DNA from: Bisporella sp. PMI_857
Lineage: Eukaryota > Ascomycota > Leotiomycetes > Helotiales > Helotiaceae
NCBI GenBank assembly: GCA_021307315.1
Contig: JAJSPD010000229.1
Span: 1 to 16,028, forward strand
Length of the DNA: 16,028 nt
Direction: 5' to 3'
Positions 1 to 9,325 of this stretch are shown one piece after another. Made by a program: the position numbers and the translations under genes. A model generated the notes under the pieces. It was given only the letters and a program-made list of their open reading frames with translations, was not told where the DNA came from and ran no database searches. Every line of letters starts with the position of its first letter. The stretch's first letter is position 1.

Positions 1-1130
1 GCAAAGCAGTTTACTTTAACTAAACTAAGCAACAAAGTTATTACACTTTTTACCGGTGCTTGTATACTCGATATACCATTTTTGTATAAACTTTAAAGTT
101 TTTAAAAATAAACACAGCTTCGACACTATTTTAGTTTTTATTGATCGATTAAAAAAAAACGCAGTAACGATTTTTTGTTACAAAAAATCGACGTTCGAAC
201 GTAGCAACTTTTTTTTTAGTAAATATATCGATTCGAAACATTCGAATCGATAGTTTTAATAAAAGTTTTAATTTGTATTTTTTTTTTAAATAAGTTTTTA
301 AAATTATTAAAGTTAAAATTAAGTTTTCGACTGTTTACTACAAACAAACAAACAGCTAAACCGAAATTATAAACAAATATATCGATTAAAAACTCCGACT
401 TTTTGTTAATTACTATTAAAACAACTAAAGCGAACTGCTTTTTATAATTAACAAAGCACAAATAACTTTTTCGCACTTTTTATTAAAATAGCACTGTACG
501 GCTTAAATTCGACTTAACTTTAAAACGAACTAAAACTAAAATACGCTAAAAGCTAAACTTTATTAAAAAAACTTAATTACGAAAATGCACGAAAACTAGC
601 TAAACGTATAAAAAATTATAAAAGTTAGCTAAAACAAATATACTAAAAGCTTAAAAACGTATATTTCGTTAGTAAACAAACACCGAAAAGCTATGACTAA
701 AAAGTTACGAATAAAGTTTACTTGTCGACTAAAAACTTAAAAAACTATAAACTTAGCCGAAAGTTAGCCGAACAGTAAATAAGTTTTTTTGAAATTACCG
801 AACAAATAAACAACGCTTACAAACTTGCTTTGTTGCTGAATTTAATATTTATAACGTTTTTTTACTCGACGTATTAACTAAAAATCTAAACAATTCGTTA
901 TTTAGCTAAAAAAACTTTAAGCTAAAAGCAAAGCTAATTGCTAAAAAAAAAAATAAAAAGTCGAAAATATTAAAACAGTGCGCAAAATTAAAAACGTTTT
1001 AAAATATTAAATAAACTAAATCGGCTACGATTAAACTTAAAATAGTATTTTGTTTTTAACTTTATAAGTTTACTGCACAAAATCCGCGACTTTTATACAA
1101 ATAACTTTTAACTGCTAAGCTTTTTTCGTA
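1..1130 (+). pseudogene. Ty3/gypsy pol remnant: integrase core, C-terminal region and chromodomain
   Basis: This is the 3' part of a retrotransposon polyprotein that would have inserted cDNA into the genome. Around 86-155 the reading INFKVFKNKHSFDTILVFID matches the start of a gypsy integrase catalytic core, with the first Asp apparently changed to Asn. Around 333-362 comes YYKQTNS-stop-TEI, a decayed YHPQTDGQTEI. Near 700-870 VYLSTKNLK followed by FEITEQINNAYKL matches the integrase C-terminal region. Near 993-1030 VLKY-stop-IN-stop-IGYD matches a chromodomain in which both Trp codons became stops. All pieces lie on the same strand in the expected order. The remnant is truncated by the window edge and riddled with stops and G-to-A/C-to-T type changes, so it cannot be functional. 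Family assignment is firm; exact borders are approximate. Confidence 0.85.
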
Positions 1131-2472
1131 ACTTGCAAATAAATTACAGCTTAAAAGTTAGCTAAAAAAATTATAATTACTTAGCAAATAATCGAGCGTA
1201 GCAATACCGAATTTTTTTCGACAACTTTCGACTTTATTTTACTTTAATTATAGTTACAAACTACAGTACAAATATAACACAACAAAGCAATTTAATTAGC
1301 AAATTTAATACTTTTTAATTTAAAGCTTAAATTAACGATTTTTGCGATATAAACTTTTTAATAACACTAAACCGATTTCGTTACAAAAAACTACTTTCGT
1401 AAATAAGTATTGTCGAAGTTTATACTACGAAAATGCCGACTTGCTTTTCGAAACAAAGCTTAACACTTTTTTACTTAGTTGCAAAATTTTTTTTTTCGCC
1501 GGATTTTTACTTTTTTTTTTTTTATTTTCGTTTTTATTTTCGTACGAGTTAGTAGCCCGAAAAAACTTACTCGACTTTTTTCCGTTTTTTTTTTTAGTAA
1601 CACGACCAGTAGCACGCCGAACGGCAGCTATACTAGCTACGAAAGCTTGCACTGCAACTACAATTTTTTAAGTTTATAAAGCTTTTAATAAAGTCAGACC
1701 GAATTCGAATAAAATACGAACGACTTACTATTAACATATTCGCTACTTTAAACCGAAAAGCACGAGTTTTTTTAACAAAGCAAAGTTTATATCGAGCTGC
1801 GTTTTAAGCATAAACGCCGAACTAACCGACACGATTTTATTTAACGCTGCTGTCGCAGCACGATTTGTACATTTTGTACTGCTTAAAAAACAGCAAATTC
1901 GGTAAAAACGTACTACGAGATTTATACTAAAAGTAAACAAATAAAAAATACGAATAAAGTTCGGAACTTTACAATACGCAAAAAGCATTTTGTGCAGTAC
2001 AATAACTACACTTTTTTAATAAAAGCCGATTAAAAAGCATTAGTGCTTTTCGTTTTTTTTTTTTGCTCGAAAACAGCGAAAACAGTATACACAGTAAACC
2101 GCAGCTAACGCACCGGAAAAAGTAAATAAAAGCATAATTTGCAAAGCATTAATATTAAGAATTTATGCCGAAGCTTTTTTGAACAGTACTATTTACGTAA
2201 TAGTTGTAGTAGTCGTTGCTTAAAAAAAGTTGAAAAAAAAGCAATATTTATAATTTAAAGCTTACAAAAAACTTATTGTAAATAAAAACAATACAAAATA
2301 TTCTAAATAAAATCTGACTAAAAGTAGTAATTTACAAGCGTTACTATTGTTGTGAGTTTTTATTGTTTTTCGCGTTCGCTTAGTATTGTAGTACCGATAA
2401 ACTACTTTACACCGAAACTACACCGAACTAGCACTAAATCGCTTTATTTCGAAGCTTAAAACAAGCTTTTTT
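1131..2472. other. AT-rich mutated DNA without an assignable gene
   Basis: About 1.3 kb of heavily mutated, homopolymer-rich DNA lies between the chromodomain remnant and the LTR at 2486. In the intact-order element further along the window, the distance from chromodomain to 3' LTR is only about 0.2 kb, so this stretch is longer than expected. It may hold a C-terminal extension or a separate decayed insertion. Open frames at 1342-1671 (plus) and 1743-1988 (minus) have biased, low-complexity translations and no family I recognise. They are most simply accidents of composition. Confidence 0.6.
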
Positions 2473-2485
2473 TAAAAAAAGGTAA
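2473..2485 (+). other. Candidate polypurine tract before a 3' LTR
   Basis: A purine-rich run (A7 then GG, then TAA) directly precedes the LTR start at 2486. That is the position of the plus-strand priming tract in LTR retrotransposons. It fits the view that 1-2485 is the internal region of a plus-strand element. The run is short and the DNA is AT-rich, so the evidence is mainly positional. Confidence 0.4.
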
Positions 2486-2741
2486 TATAACAACCGGTAT
2501 GCCTAAATGCGACACGAAAGCCATGGCACAGGATCAGAAGCTGAAAATCAGGTATAAAAGGTTTTAGAGCCGATACAGAAAAGAGTCGGAGTCGCCTATA
2601 TAAAGCCTGCTCCCACTTTTTACAGTTGTTCCTCATGTTTTTGTATCTTTCGTAGGTAGACCTATAAGGCAATCACTATCAGCCTATTGTACGCACTCCC
2701 ATATGCCTCTATTCTAGCCCGTGATTCTTTGCGTCGTTACA
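2486..2741 (+). repeat. Probable 3' LTR of the first Ty3/gypsy element (256 bp)
   Basis: Composition changes abruptly to ordinary DNA here. The left end reads TATAACAAC and the right end GTCGTTACA. The reverse complement of the right end is TGTAACGAC, so the left end looks like the expected TGTAACGAC carrying two G-to-A changes. The segment contains a strong TATA box about 110 bp in. A polypurine run precedes it, and the pol remnant upstream has the same orientation. The matching 5' LTR would lie outside the window, so LTR identity and a target-site duplication cannot be checked here. Confidence 0.6.
2597..2604 (+). promoter_or_regulatory. TATA box in the LTR
   Basis: TATATAAA followed by GCCTGCTC, in the position expected for the U3/R promoter of an LTR. 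The downstream GCCTGCTC also follows the TATA box of the LTR at 3543. Confidence 0.5.
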
Positions 2742-3542
2742 GTTAGCCGTTTCGACTATAGCATTTTTTTAGGTTTTTACAGCAAACTCGCTGCTTTCTG
2801 TAAATTTACTTGCTGCTAGTATTCGAATTTTAAAATTGTTTATTATTTTAAGTATAAACTTTAAATCGACGGTTTAAAAAACAATTTTTTTTTTTGCTGT
2901 ACTAGTACCGGAAAAGCGTTTTTTAAAAGTTTTGTTTAAAAACGAATTCGGTATGTTTTACAAGCTATTTACGCTTTGTAGTTTAAGTTTTACTGTTTTT
3001 TTTTAAACGCTTTTATCGACTTGTATTATTTTAGCTTTGATTGTGTATTTAAAGTTTAATATATAAATTTTAAGTTAATAAGTCGTGTTTTAACAATAGT
3101 TTATAAATACGCTAACGCGGCTTTTGTTTACAAGTTTGTTATGCTTTTTTTCGGCGGAAAATGATTTCGGATTTATATATAAATAGCACTTGCTTTTTTA
3201 TACGCGAATATAGTCGATCGAAAGTTTTTTATTTGTATAAGTTTATTTAAGTAAAATTTTTTGGTTGTTGATTATTAGCTTTATTGCGGTACAATTTCGC
3301 AAGTATACGTTAGTTTTTACAGCTTTATTTTAGAACTTTATAAATAAGTTTGCTTTTTTAAATATAGCTTTTGCAAAATTTTCGGCTGTTTAAATACACT
3401 TTTTTGCAATACTATTTTAATAAAATTCGTAAACGACAGTATATTGTAGTCGAATATTATTTTGTTAGCACTAGTCGTTTAAAAGCTTTTTTAGTTTTAC
3501 AGCGTTGTTTAATTTTACGTTTACGATTTTACAGCCGAATTT
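2742..3542. other. AT-rich mutated spacer, no gene assigned
   Basis: The stretch between the two LTRs has the same mutated composition as the retrotransposon interiors. I translated both strands in part and found no recognisable protein motif. The open frame at 3371-3583 runs into the neighbouring LTR and has no family resemblance. It is probably an older decayed repeat. Confidence 0.55.
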
Positions 3543-3715
3543 TGTCACGTCCCGTGCTCCCAAGCACACGTGACCTATATTAGGCGAGCTCTCAGAGCGC
3601 CTCGTGTATATATAGCCTGCTCTCCTCGAGCTCCTCTTCCTTCCTTAACTATAGATTTTCGTATAGTACCACAACTGCCCTCTATATCTGTAGATCCACA
3701 GCTCGTGCCGTGACA
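3543..3715 (+). repeat. 5' LTR of the nested Ty3/gypsy element (173 bp)
   Basis: It begins TGTCACG and ends CGTGACA, a perfect 7-bp terminal inverted repeat with TG...CA ends. It holds a TATA box, and its right half recurs twice, once inverted, at 10630-10833. Against the direct copy at 10746-10833 it shows three G-to-A changes in the shared last 70 bp and no other differences that I saw. The right flank continues straight into gag leader, as expected for a 5' LTR rather than a solo LTR. Confidence 0.85.
3607..3614 (+). promoter_or_regulatory. TATA box in the 5' LTR
   Basis: TATATATA followed by GCCTGCTCTCC lies about 65 bp into the LTR, where the element's own RNA polymerase II promoter is expected. 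Confidence 0.55.
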
Positions 3716-4090
3716 TTATCTATAGCTCCCTTTAATCAACAGCCTGGAAAGGCCCAATATTCTCCTGAGAAAGCTCGAATACCTACTTTTTACAAAGGTT
3801 AAAATATCGTACCGGAAGCTCTAAAAACTCTCGACGACCTACAGCAGCGCTCGTCCACTTTTTCCTTTTCGAAAAAGTCGCAGCTCGTAAGTTTACGCTC
3901 CGCGCAATCAGAAAGCTCTCGATTCTACATTTATCCTTTGATTTACTCTTTTTATTTTTTTGTTATTTACACGACTATAACTGATACTACAAGCACTCGA
4001 CGCAGTGCTAAAAGCAAAACCACCACTACGCTTCTAAAAGCGTCCAACACACACACTCCCGGCTTTTTTTAAAGCAAAAAAACAAGTCAA
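3716..4090 (+). other. Retrotransposon leader, weakly mutated
   Basis: This stretch between the 5' LTR and recognisable gag retains ordinary TC, CC and GA contexts until roughly 3930, then grades into AT-rich mutated DNA. I see no convincing primer-binding site with a TGG start in the first bases after the LTR (they read TTATCTATAGC). A mostly open frame through here could be the gag N-terminus. Confidence 0.5.
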
Positions 4091-5275
4091 TCGCTTTTTA
4101 TGAACTTTACTACTATAAAAATGCTGCTTTCAACAATGTTAAAATTACAAGATAAACTGGCCGCTAACAGAAAAAAAGCTCAATATACAGCTCAACAACA
4201 AGCTATAAAGCTCGCCGAATTTAAACAACGAATAGCAAACTAGCTTCCTGTTTAGCACAAAAATTTTGAGACTTCTGTTCCGGAAAATGAGCGAGAAATA
4301 ACAATAAAAACGCTACGTTCCGCTTATTTCCACTTTTCTGCTTGTGTTAAAGATATTTAGGAACTTTCGAATAGTATAAACTTTATTTACAAAAATTAAG
4401 AAATCCAGCTACTCGGGTTTTTTCGGCGCTATTCAAAAATGTTCGAAACAAAGCTAAACAAACTCGAGTATATATTTTGTACAACATCGAGTCGAACTTA
4501 AAACTACTTAAAAGCCAAAATAAATTCTTTGTCGCCCGTGCGCTACGAAACAGTGAACGAAATGTTCGAAATTTTTAGCATAAGCCTCGTAAATGCTAAT
4601 AAGCAAATCGAGCAGCGGAAAAAATACTATAAACTATTTATAATAAACTCGGAAAGTTTCGCCGATTTTAAGCACCGATTTATTTCGTGTGCAAACAAAG
4701 CTAATATCCTAGTTTTTAAGCAGCAAAAAAACATGTTCCAAAAACTAAAGCTAAGCTTTTAATTACAACTAGCTTTTATTTGCCGATTTACGCTACTTAC
4801 TTTTGCTAGCTTCTGTAGTTTAGCTCACAGTATTTATTAAAACTCGGTAACGGCTAATTAGCAGCTTCGTACTCGCTAAACTCGGCAACTTTTTTTTCGG
4901 CAACTTTTTTTCTAAAGTGCTGTTAGTGTACTTCGAAAAAGCCAAAAACTAAGTACAAGCTTAGCTACCGCTACTTTATTTTCACTTCGCTAAAGCTCGG
5001 TTTTACTAAGCAAAAAACGCTCGCGCTCGTTAACCTCAAAAATAGCAGCTGCAAATATATACTACAACTGCGAAAAATCAGGCTACTATGCTACAGGCTG
5101 TTTTTTGCCGCGCAAGCCGGAAACTGCGCTGAAGCTTTTAAAGCTGAGTTTTTTAAGCCTGTCGGAAGATCTTTTAGCACTAAAGTCGCTTGAGTTAAGC
5201 TTTAAAAATGAAAAAAAGCCGGAAAAAAAAAAGCTTTAAGAAAAGTCTCTTTTTTAAAGCGTACTAAAAGTCAAA
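4091..5275 (+). pseudogene. gag remnant with decayed zinc knuckle
   Basis: Gag forms the virus-like particle of the element. The translated segment 4529-4762 contains SESFADFKHRFISCANKAN, typical of the fungal Ty3/gypsy gag domain (compare EPFAEFHTRFLHLAGKA-type motifs). Downstream, 5060-5101 encodes a nucleocapsid knuckle with correct CX2CX4HX4C spacing, but the first Cys and the His both read Tyr (TAC codons at 5060 and 5084), while the Cys codons at 5069 and 5099 remain. Several in-frame stops interrupt the frame. Mutation is milder here than in pol. The start is not determinable. Confidence 0.8.
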
Positions 5276-6322
5276 ATAAAAATGCTATTCTGAATTTACG
5301 TCGCTTTATAAGCGAAAATGCTTTTACTATTTTATATAGTTTAATAATAAATAAATATCGTTACAGCACTTCTGGTTTTATCGACACCGAAGCAAACGCT
5401 TTTTTTTTTATTTATAGCTTGCTAACTAAACAACTTATTATCAAATGTAAAGCTCGACGTTTTCAACTTTTTTTTTTCATTAAAATAAAAAGCTTCGACA
5501 ACGAGCGCGCGAAGCTTATTACTAACGTTATATTACTTTTTTTTACTGTCGACAAAAAACGTTTCACAAAACAGCTTTTTTTTATTGCTAATTTAAGTTT
5601 TTACGACGTGATTATCGAGCGTAAGTAGCTGAAGCAACAAAACACTTAGTTAAGTATTAAAAATAGAATTATCAAGTGGCCGGACCGCTTTTTTTTTACA
5701 GAATCTTTCGACAGGCTTATTTTCGTCACTTTATTCTCGCTCGTCCTTCAAGTGCTCGACGAGAGCGCACAGAAAAATGCGGACAGGCGCAACGCAAAGC
5801 AAGCTATCGCTAAGCGTGAAACTTTACAACGCTGTGTACAAAAGCCTTTGATCGTTTTTTCAATCTTAACAAGGCTTTTTCAGCTAAACACTTTTTCTCC
5901 GGTTTCAAGCGTTACGTTTAACGAGCCTTTAAAGCTAACGCTTGACGAGCTTTTAAAGCTAGCGCTAAAAAAGCTTTATAATACCGACAAAGCACAAGCG
6001 CTTCCTACTTTTTAGCACGAACTACTCGAACTACTAGTTGTTTTTTCGGCACTAACTACACTTTAGCAGCCATTTTTGTTCTCGGAACAAAATAGCATTA
6101 AAATTGCTACTTCGGCCAAAATAGCTGCTAACAAAAGCTCGCTAAGCGTAGATATAGTGCTTATCAGCGCGCTTGCGTTTACGCTTTATACGCGTCGAAA
6201 AAGCAATTTAGTGTTCGCGATAAGCTTGTACAAAATCGATCAAATTCTGGAAAAACGGAAAATTATAGCTCGCAAGCTTTTTAACTTAAAGCTACTTTAA
6301 AATAAAAACCACGTATTAATAG
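5276..6322 (+). pseudogene. Retropepsin-like protease remnant and linker
   Basis: The aspartic protease would cut the polyprotein. At 5377-5400 the translation GFIDTEANAF matches the active-site motif DTGAN of retropepsins, with the Gly changed to Glu; the catalytic Asp codon is at 5383. The frame continues through 5419-5628 with RFTKQLFFIANLSFYDVIIE, which matches the ...FFIADL...YDVIIGRKWL stretch of gypsy proteases with the final Gly lost. Beyond that, 5752-6015 and 6076-6300 are open pieces of the linker leading to reverse transcriptase. The miniature LTR element then interrupts the gene. It is non-functional. Confidence 0.78.
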
Positions 6323-6383
6323 TGTCATACTATATATAATAGGCAATAGTACTTCAGCACACAGAGAGTTCTCTTTTGTGACA
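6323..6383 (+). repeat. Left 61-bp LTR of miniature element, copy 1
   Basis: Begins TGTCATAC and ends TTTTGTGACA, with a TATA-like run TATATATAAT at 6331-6340 that could serve as promoter. It has one mismatch to the right LTR (GCACAC versus GCAAAC). Confidence 0.85.
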
Positions 6384-6409
6384 GTTATAAGCCCCGGTTG
6401 GCGCAGTGG
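6384..6409 (+). promoter_or_regulatory. Candidate primer-binding site and A-box-like tRNA motif
   Basis: The first bases after the left LTR read GTTATAAGCCCCGG (GTTATGAGCCCCGG in copy 2). GTTATG is the reverse complement of CATAAC, the anticodon-loop sequence of methionine tRNAs, a place where copia and Ty5-type elements are known to prime with half-tRNA. At 6399-6409 TGGCGCAGTGG matches the tRNA internal A-box consensus and, from memory, the D-arm of initiator Met-tRNA. No clear B-box was found. The role is inferred. Confidence 0.4.
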
Positions 6410-6636
6410 TGAAAATCTTGACCACAATTCCGCGTCTTTGCCGAAAAATATACGTTTGTGCGCCGTTCTCGCTTAAGTCACGTGACTCAGCAACACGTGC
6501 ATGTCGAGCTCTGGAAAAACAGGTCACGTGTCAGTGTCCGTGCACCGACTAAACAGGTGTCACATGACCACATCACGTGATGCACCATACTTGCTCAGAG
6601 GTGACTATGCCTTCGGCCCAGCGCCTCTGGGGGGTG

Positions 6637-6697
6637 TGTCATACTATATATAATAGGCAATAGTACTTCAGCAAACAGAGAGTTCTCTTTTGTGACA
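6637..6697 (+). repeat. Right 61-bp LTR of miniature element, copy 1
   Basis: Direct repeat of 6323-6383. It is followed immediately by AATAG, the second copy of the target-site duplication. Confidence 0.85.
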
Positions 6698-6702
6698 AAT
6701 AG

Positions 6703-8200
6703 AAAAGTTAAACTACAATAAAAACGAAACTTTCGTTTAAGCTAAAGTTTTTGAGTTTTACCGACAGTTTTTTTACGCATTTTTTAAAAAAGCTTTCGAC
6801 AAAATGCTTTTTGTACGTTTTGAAGTAGACTACAAAATTAAGCTTACAGAGCTAAACATTTTAAGCTACAGCCTTTTTTACAGAATAACTACAAAAAAAC
6901 TTTTCGCTGTTAAAAAGTATTTGCTCGAAATTTAAACAAAGGTTTTATTGCTAAAAGCTAAGCTTTTTTTGCTTTTTTAGTTTTTTTTGTTAAAAAACCC
7001 GACGAAAGTCTACGTTTTTGTATTAACTACCGCAAACTTAATTCGATTACTCGGAAAAATTAACATTTACTGCTTTTAATCGACGAAACGCTTGCACGTT
7101 TAACAAAAGCCAAAATCTATACTAAGCTTAATATTCGCTAAGCGTTTTACTGAATACGTATAAATTTTGACTTAAAGAAGCTTACGACTTTCTGCATACG
7201 CTACGGCTTTTACAAGTGTAAAGTGCTTTTTTTTAACTTAACAAACAGTTCGGCTACGTATTAAAAATATATAAACAAAGTGCTTTTCGACTATTTAAAC
7301 GACTTTTGCACAGTTTACTTAAATAATATTTTAATTTTTTTTAATAGCAAGCGCGAGCACGTAAAATATGTTCGCAAAGTTTTTAAGCAACTACAAATTG
7401 CCGGTTTGCAAATAAATATTCAGAAAACGGAATTTCACGTAACTTGTACTAAATATTTAAGTTTTATAGTTACAACGAAAAGCATCGAAGTAAACTTTAA
7501 TAAAATTTCGGCTATTACTTTTTAAACTTAATCAATCAATATGCGCAGCGTACAGTCGTTTTTAGAGTTTTGCAACTTTTACTGGCGCTTTATTAAAAAC
7601 TACGAGCGTTTAGTATTTTTTTTAACGTAGCTTACAAAAAAAAATGTTTTTTTTAAGTTCGACAAAAGCTGCCAAAAAGTATTTGCACTGTTTAAAAATC
7701 TTTAATTACTGCTTTAGTGCTGCAACATTACGATTAAAAGCTTAAAAGTTTAGTAAAAACAAACGCGAGCGACAAAGTAGTAGCAAAAGTGCTTTTACAA
7801 CGCAAAAACTTTAAAAATTTATAGCTTTTTGTAAAATACTTCTTAAAAACTATAGCACTTGCAAAGCTTAACTACTAAATGTATAACAAAAAAATGCTAA
7901 CTATTGTACGTTCGCTAATACAGTAGCGAGCGGACTTAGCGAGTACTATTTTTTTTATTTAAGTGTTTACGAACTACAAAACACTTAATACTTTATAACA
8001 AGCAAAGTGTTAAACGCACGCTAAGCTCGTTAAACGAAAGTGTTTTCTGAGTTTTATTTCAATATTATGTACGCTTAAAGAAAGCTAACGAAAAAGCAAA
8101 TGCTTTAACAAAAAAAAAGCAAAACGTAGCTTTTAAAACGCTTTAAAAAAAAAAGCTTGCGACTAAGTTCTGTTAAGCTTTAACCGAGTAAACGTTCGTA
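6703..8200 (+). pseudogene. Reverse transcriptase / RNase H remnant
   Basis: Reverse transcriptase copies the element RNA and RNase H degrades it. Readings in order: VKKPDESLRFCINYRKLNSI near 6985-7045 (decayed VKKPDGGLRFCIDYRKLN), TLARLTKAKIYTKLNIR near 7087-7140, then 7280-7525 containing FDYLNDFCTVYLNNILIF. The catalytic YLDD or YVDD motif reads YLNN at 7316-7327, so both metal-binding Asp are lost. MRSVQSFLEFCNFYWRFIKN near 7541-7600 is the RT-RNase H connection (FLGFCNFYRRFI). Near 8066-8120 RLKKANEKANALTKK matches the end of RNase H (GKANERADALTR). There are multiple stops and no function is possible. Confidence 0.88.
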
Positions 8201-9011
8201 TTTTGACTTAGTTGCTTTAGCTGCACTGAAAAAAACTTTTTTTTAAGCTAGGCCGAGCGTCGAAAAAAATTTTTTGTTTCGAGAACTTTAATTTAGTAAG
8301 CCAGCTGCTTGCAGCAAACAAAAAAAGCACCGAACTAGAGCTTATACGAGCTCAAGTTTGCGCTAAAGCCTAAAACTAAAAACTAAAAAACAAACTGCTT
8401 TTGTAGCAAAAAAAGCTTGTAGTGCCGACAAAAAAAACGTTTCGTACACAGTTTTTAAACGAAGTTTACGCATAAATATCAACAGCGCACTTAAAAATCT
8501 TTAAAACGAAGCTTTTTGTTGCTTAAAACTATTAGTAAAAAAGCTTTTTAAACGACGTATTCGACTACGTTCATTTTTGTAAAGCATACAAAAAAGCTAC
8601 TGTACTACGCGACTGTACGCTTGGCTATTTACACTCGCTTTTTATTTCCGACCGACTTTAGCAATACGTGTCTATAGATTATAAGTTATTTTTTGCGGCA
8701 AAAAACGAGCTCGACAACTTTTTTGTAGTAGTCGACAAATTTTGCAAATAAACTGTATCGATTTTTTGTTTAAAGTCGGCAAATGCCCGAAATATAGCTC
8801 GTATATACATCGAGCGTATTTATTGCTGTTACAGAGCTTTACAAACAATAATATCGGACAAAAGCTTTTAGTTTATTTCATCGTTTTAAAATGAGTTTAT
8901 ACGCATTTTAAAAGTAAAACTAAAGTTCTTTACAGTATATTACTTTTAAACAAACGACTAAACAGAAATCGTTAACTAGTATATTGACTTACGGCTTAAG
9001 CTTTTTATTAA

Positions 9012-9072
9012 TGTCATACTATATATAATAGGCAATAGTACTTCAGCAAAGAGAGAGTTCTCTTTTGTGACA
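9012..9072 (+). repeat. Left 61-bp LTR of miniature element, copy 2
   Basis: TGTCATAC...TGTGACA, identical to the right LTR at 9326-9386. Confidence 0.87.
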
Positions 9073-9325
9073 GTTATGAGCCCCGGTTGGCGCAGTGGTG
9101 AAAATCTTGACCACAATTCCGCGTCTTTGCCGAAAAATATACGTTTGTGCGCCGTTCTCGCTTAAGTCACGTGACTCAGCGTCACGTGCATGTCGAGCTC
9201 TGGAAAAACAGGTCACGTGTCAGTGTCCGTGCACCGACTAAACAGGTGTCACATGACTACATCACGTGATGCACCATACTTGCTCAGAGGTGACTATGCC
9301 TTCGGCCCAGCGCCTCTGGGGGGTG

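Larger units (their letters stand above)
6323..6697 (+). mobile_element. Miniature LTR element (TRIM/SMART-like), copy 1
   Basis: A 375-bp non-coding element with two 61-bp direct terminal repeats (6323-6383 and 6637-6697) differing at one base. Each repeat begins TGTCA and ends TGACA. The element is flanked by a perfect 5-bp target-site duplication AATAG (6318-6322 and 6698-6702), the footprint of a retroviral-type integrase. The 253-bp interior has no useful open frame. A candidate primer-binding site follows the left repeat and a G-rich tract (GGGGGGTG, 6629-6636) precedes the right one. The element is unmutated although it sits in heavily mutated pol DNA, so it inserted after that mutation. 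It must depend on another element's enzymes. Confidence 0.88.

Noticed and set aside
1342..1671. Open frame of 109 codons in AT-rich DNA (and its minus-strand mirror)
   Set aside because: The translation is Phe/Leu-rich low complexity on one strand and Lys-rich on the other. The mutation process removes few codons in such frames, so openness is not evidence of a gene.
3716..3740. Primer-binding site for the large gypsy element
   Set aside because: The bases after the 5' LTR do not start with TGG and match no tRNA 3' end I recognise, so none was annotated.
6384..6636. Interpretation of the miniature element interior as a tRNA-derived SINE
   Set aside because: The A-box-like motif is good, but there is no convincing B-box, no 3' A-rich tail, and the unit is bounded by LTRs with 5-bp duplications. 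An LTR-type element explains the whole structure better.
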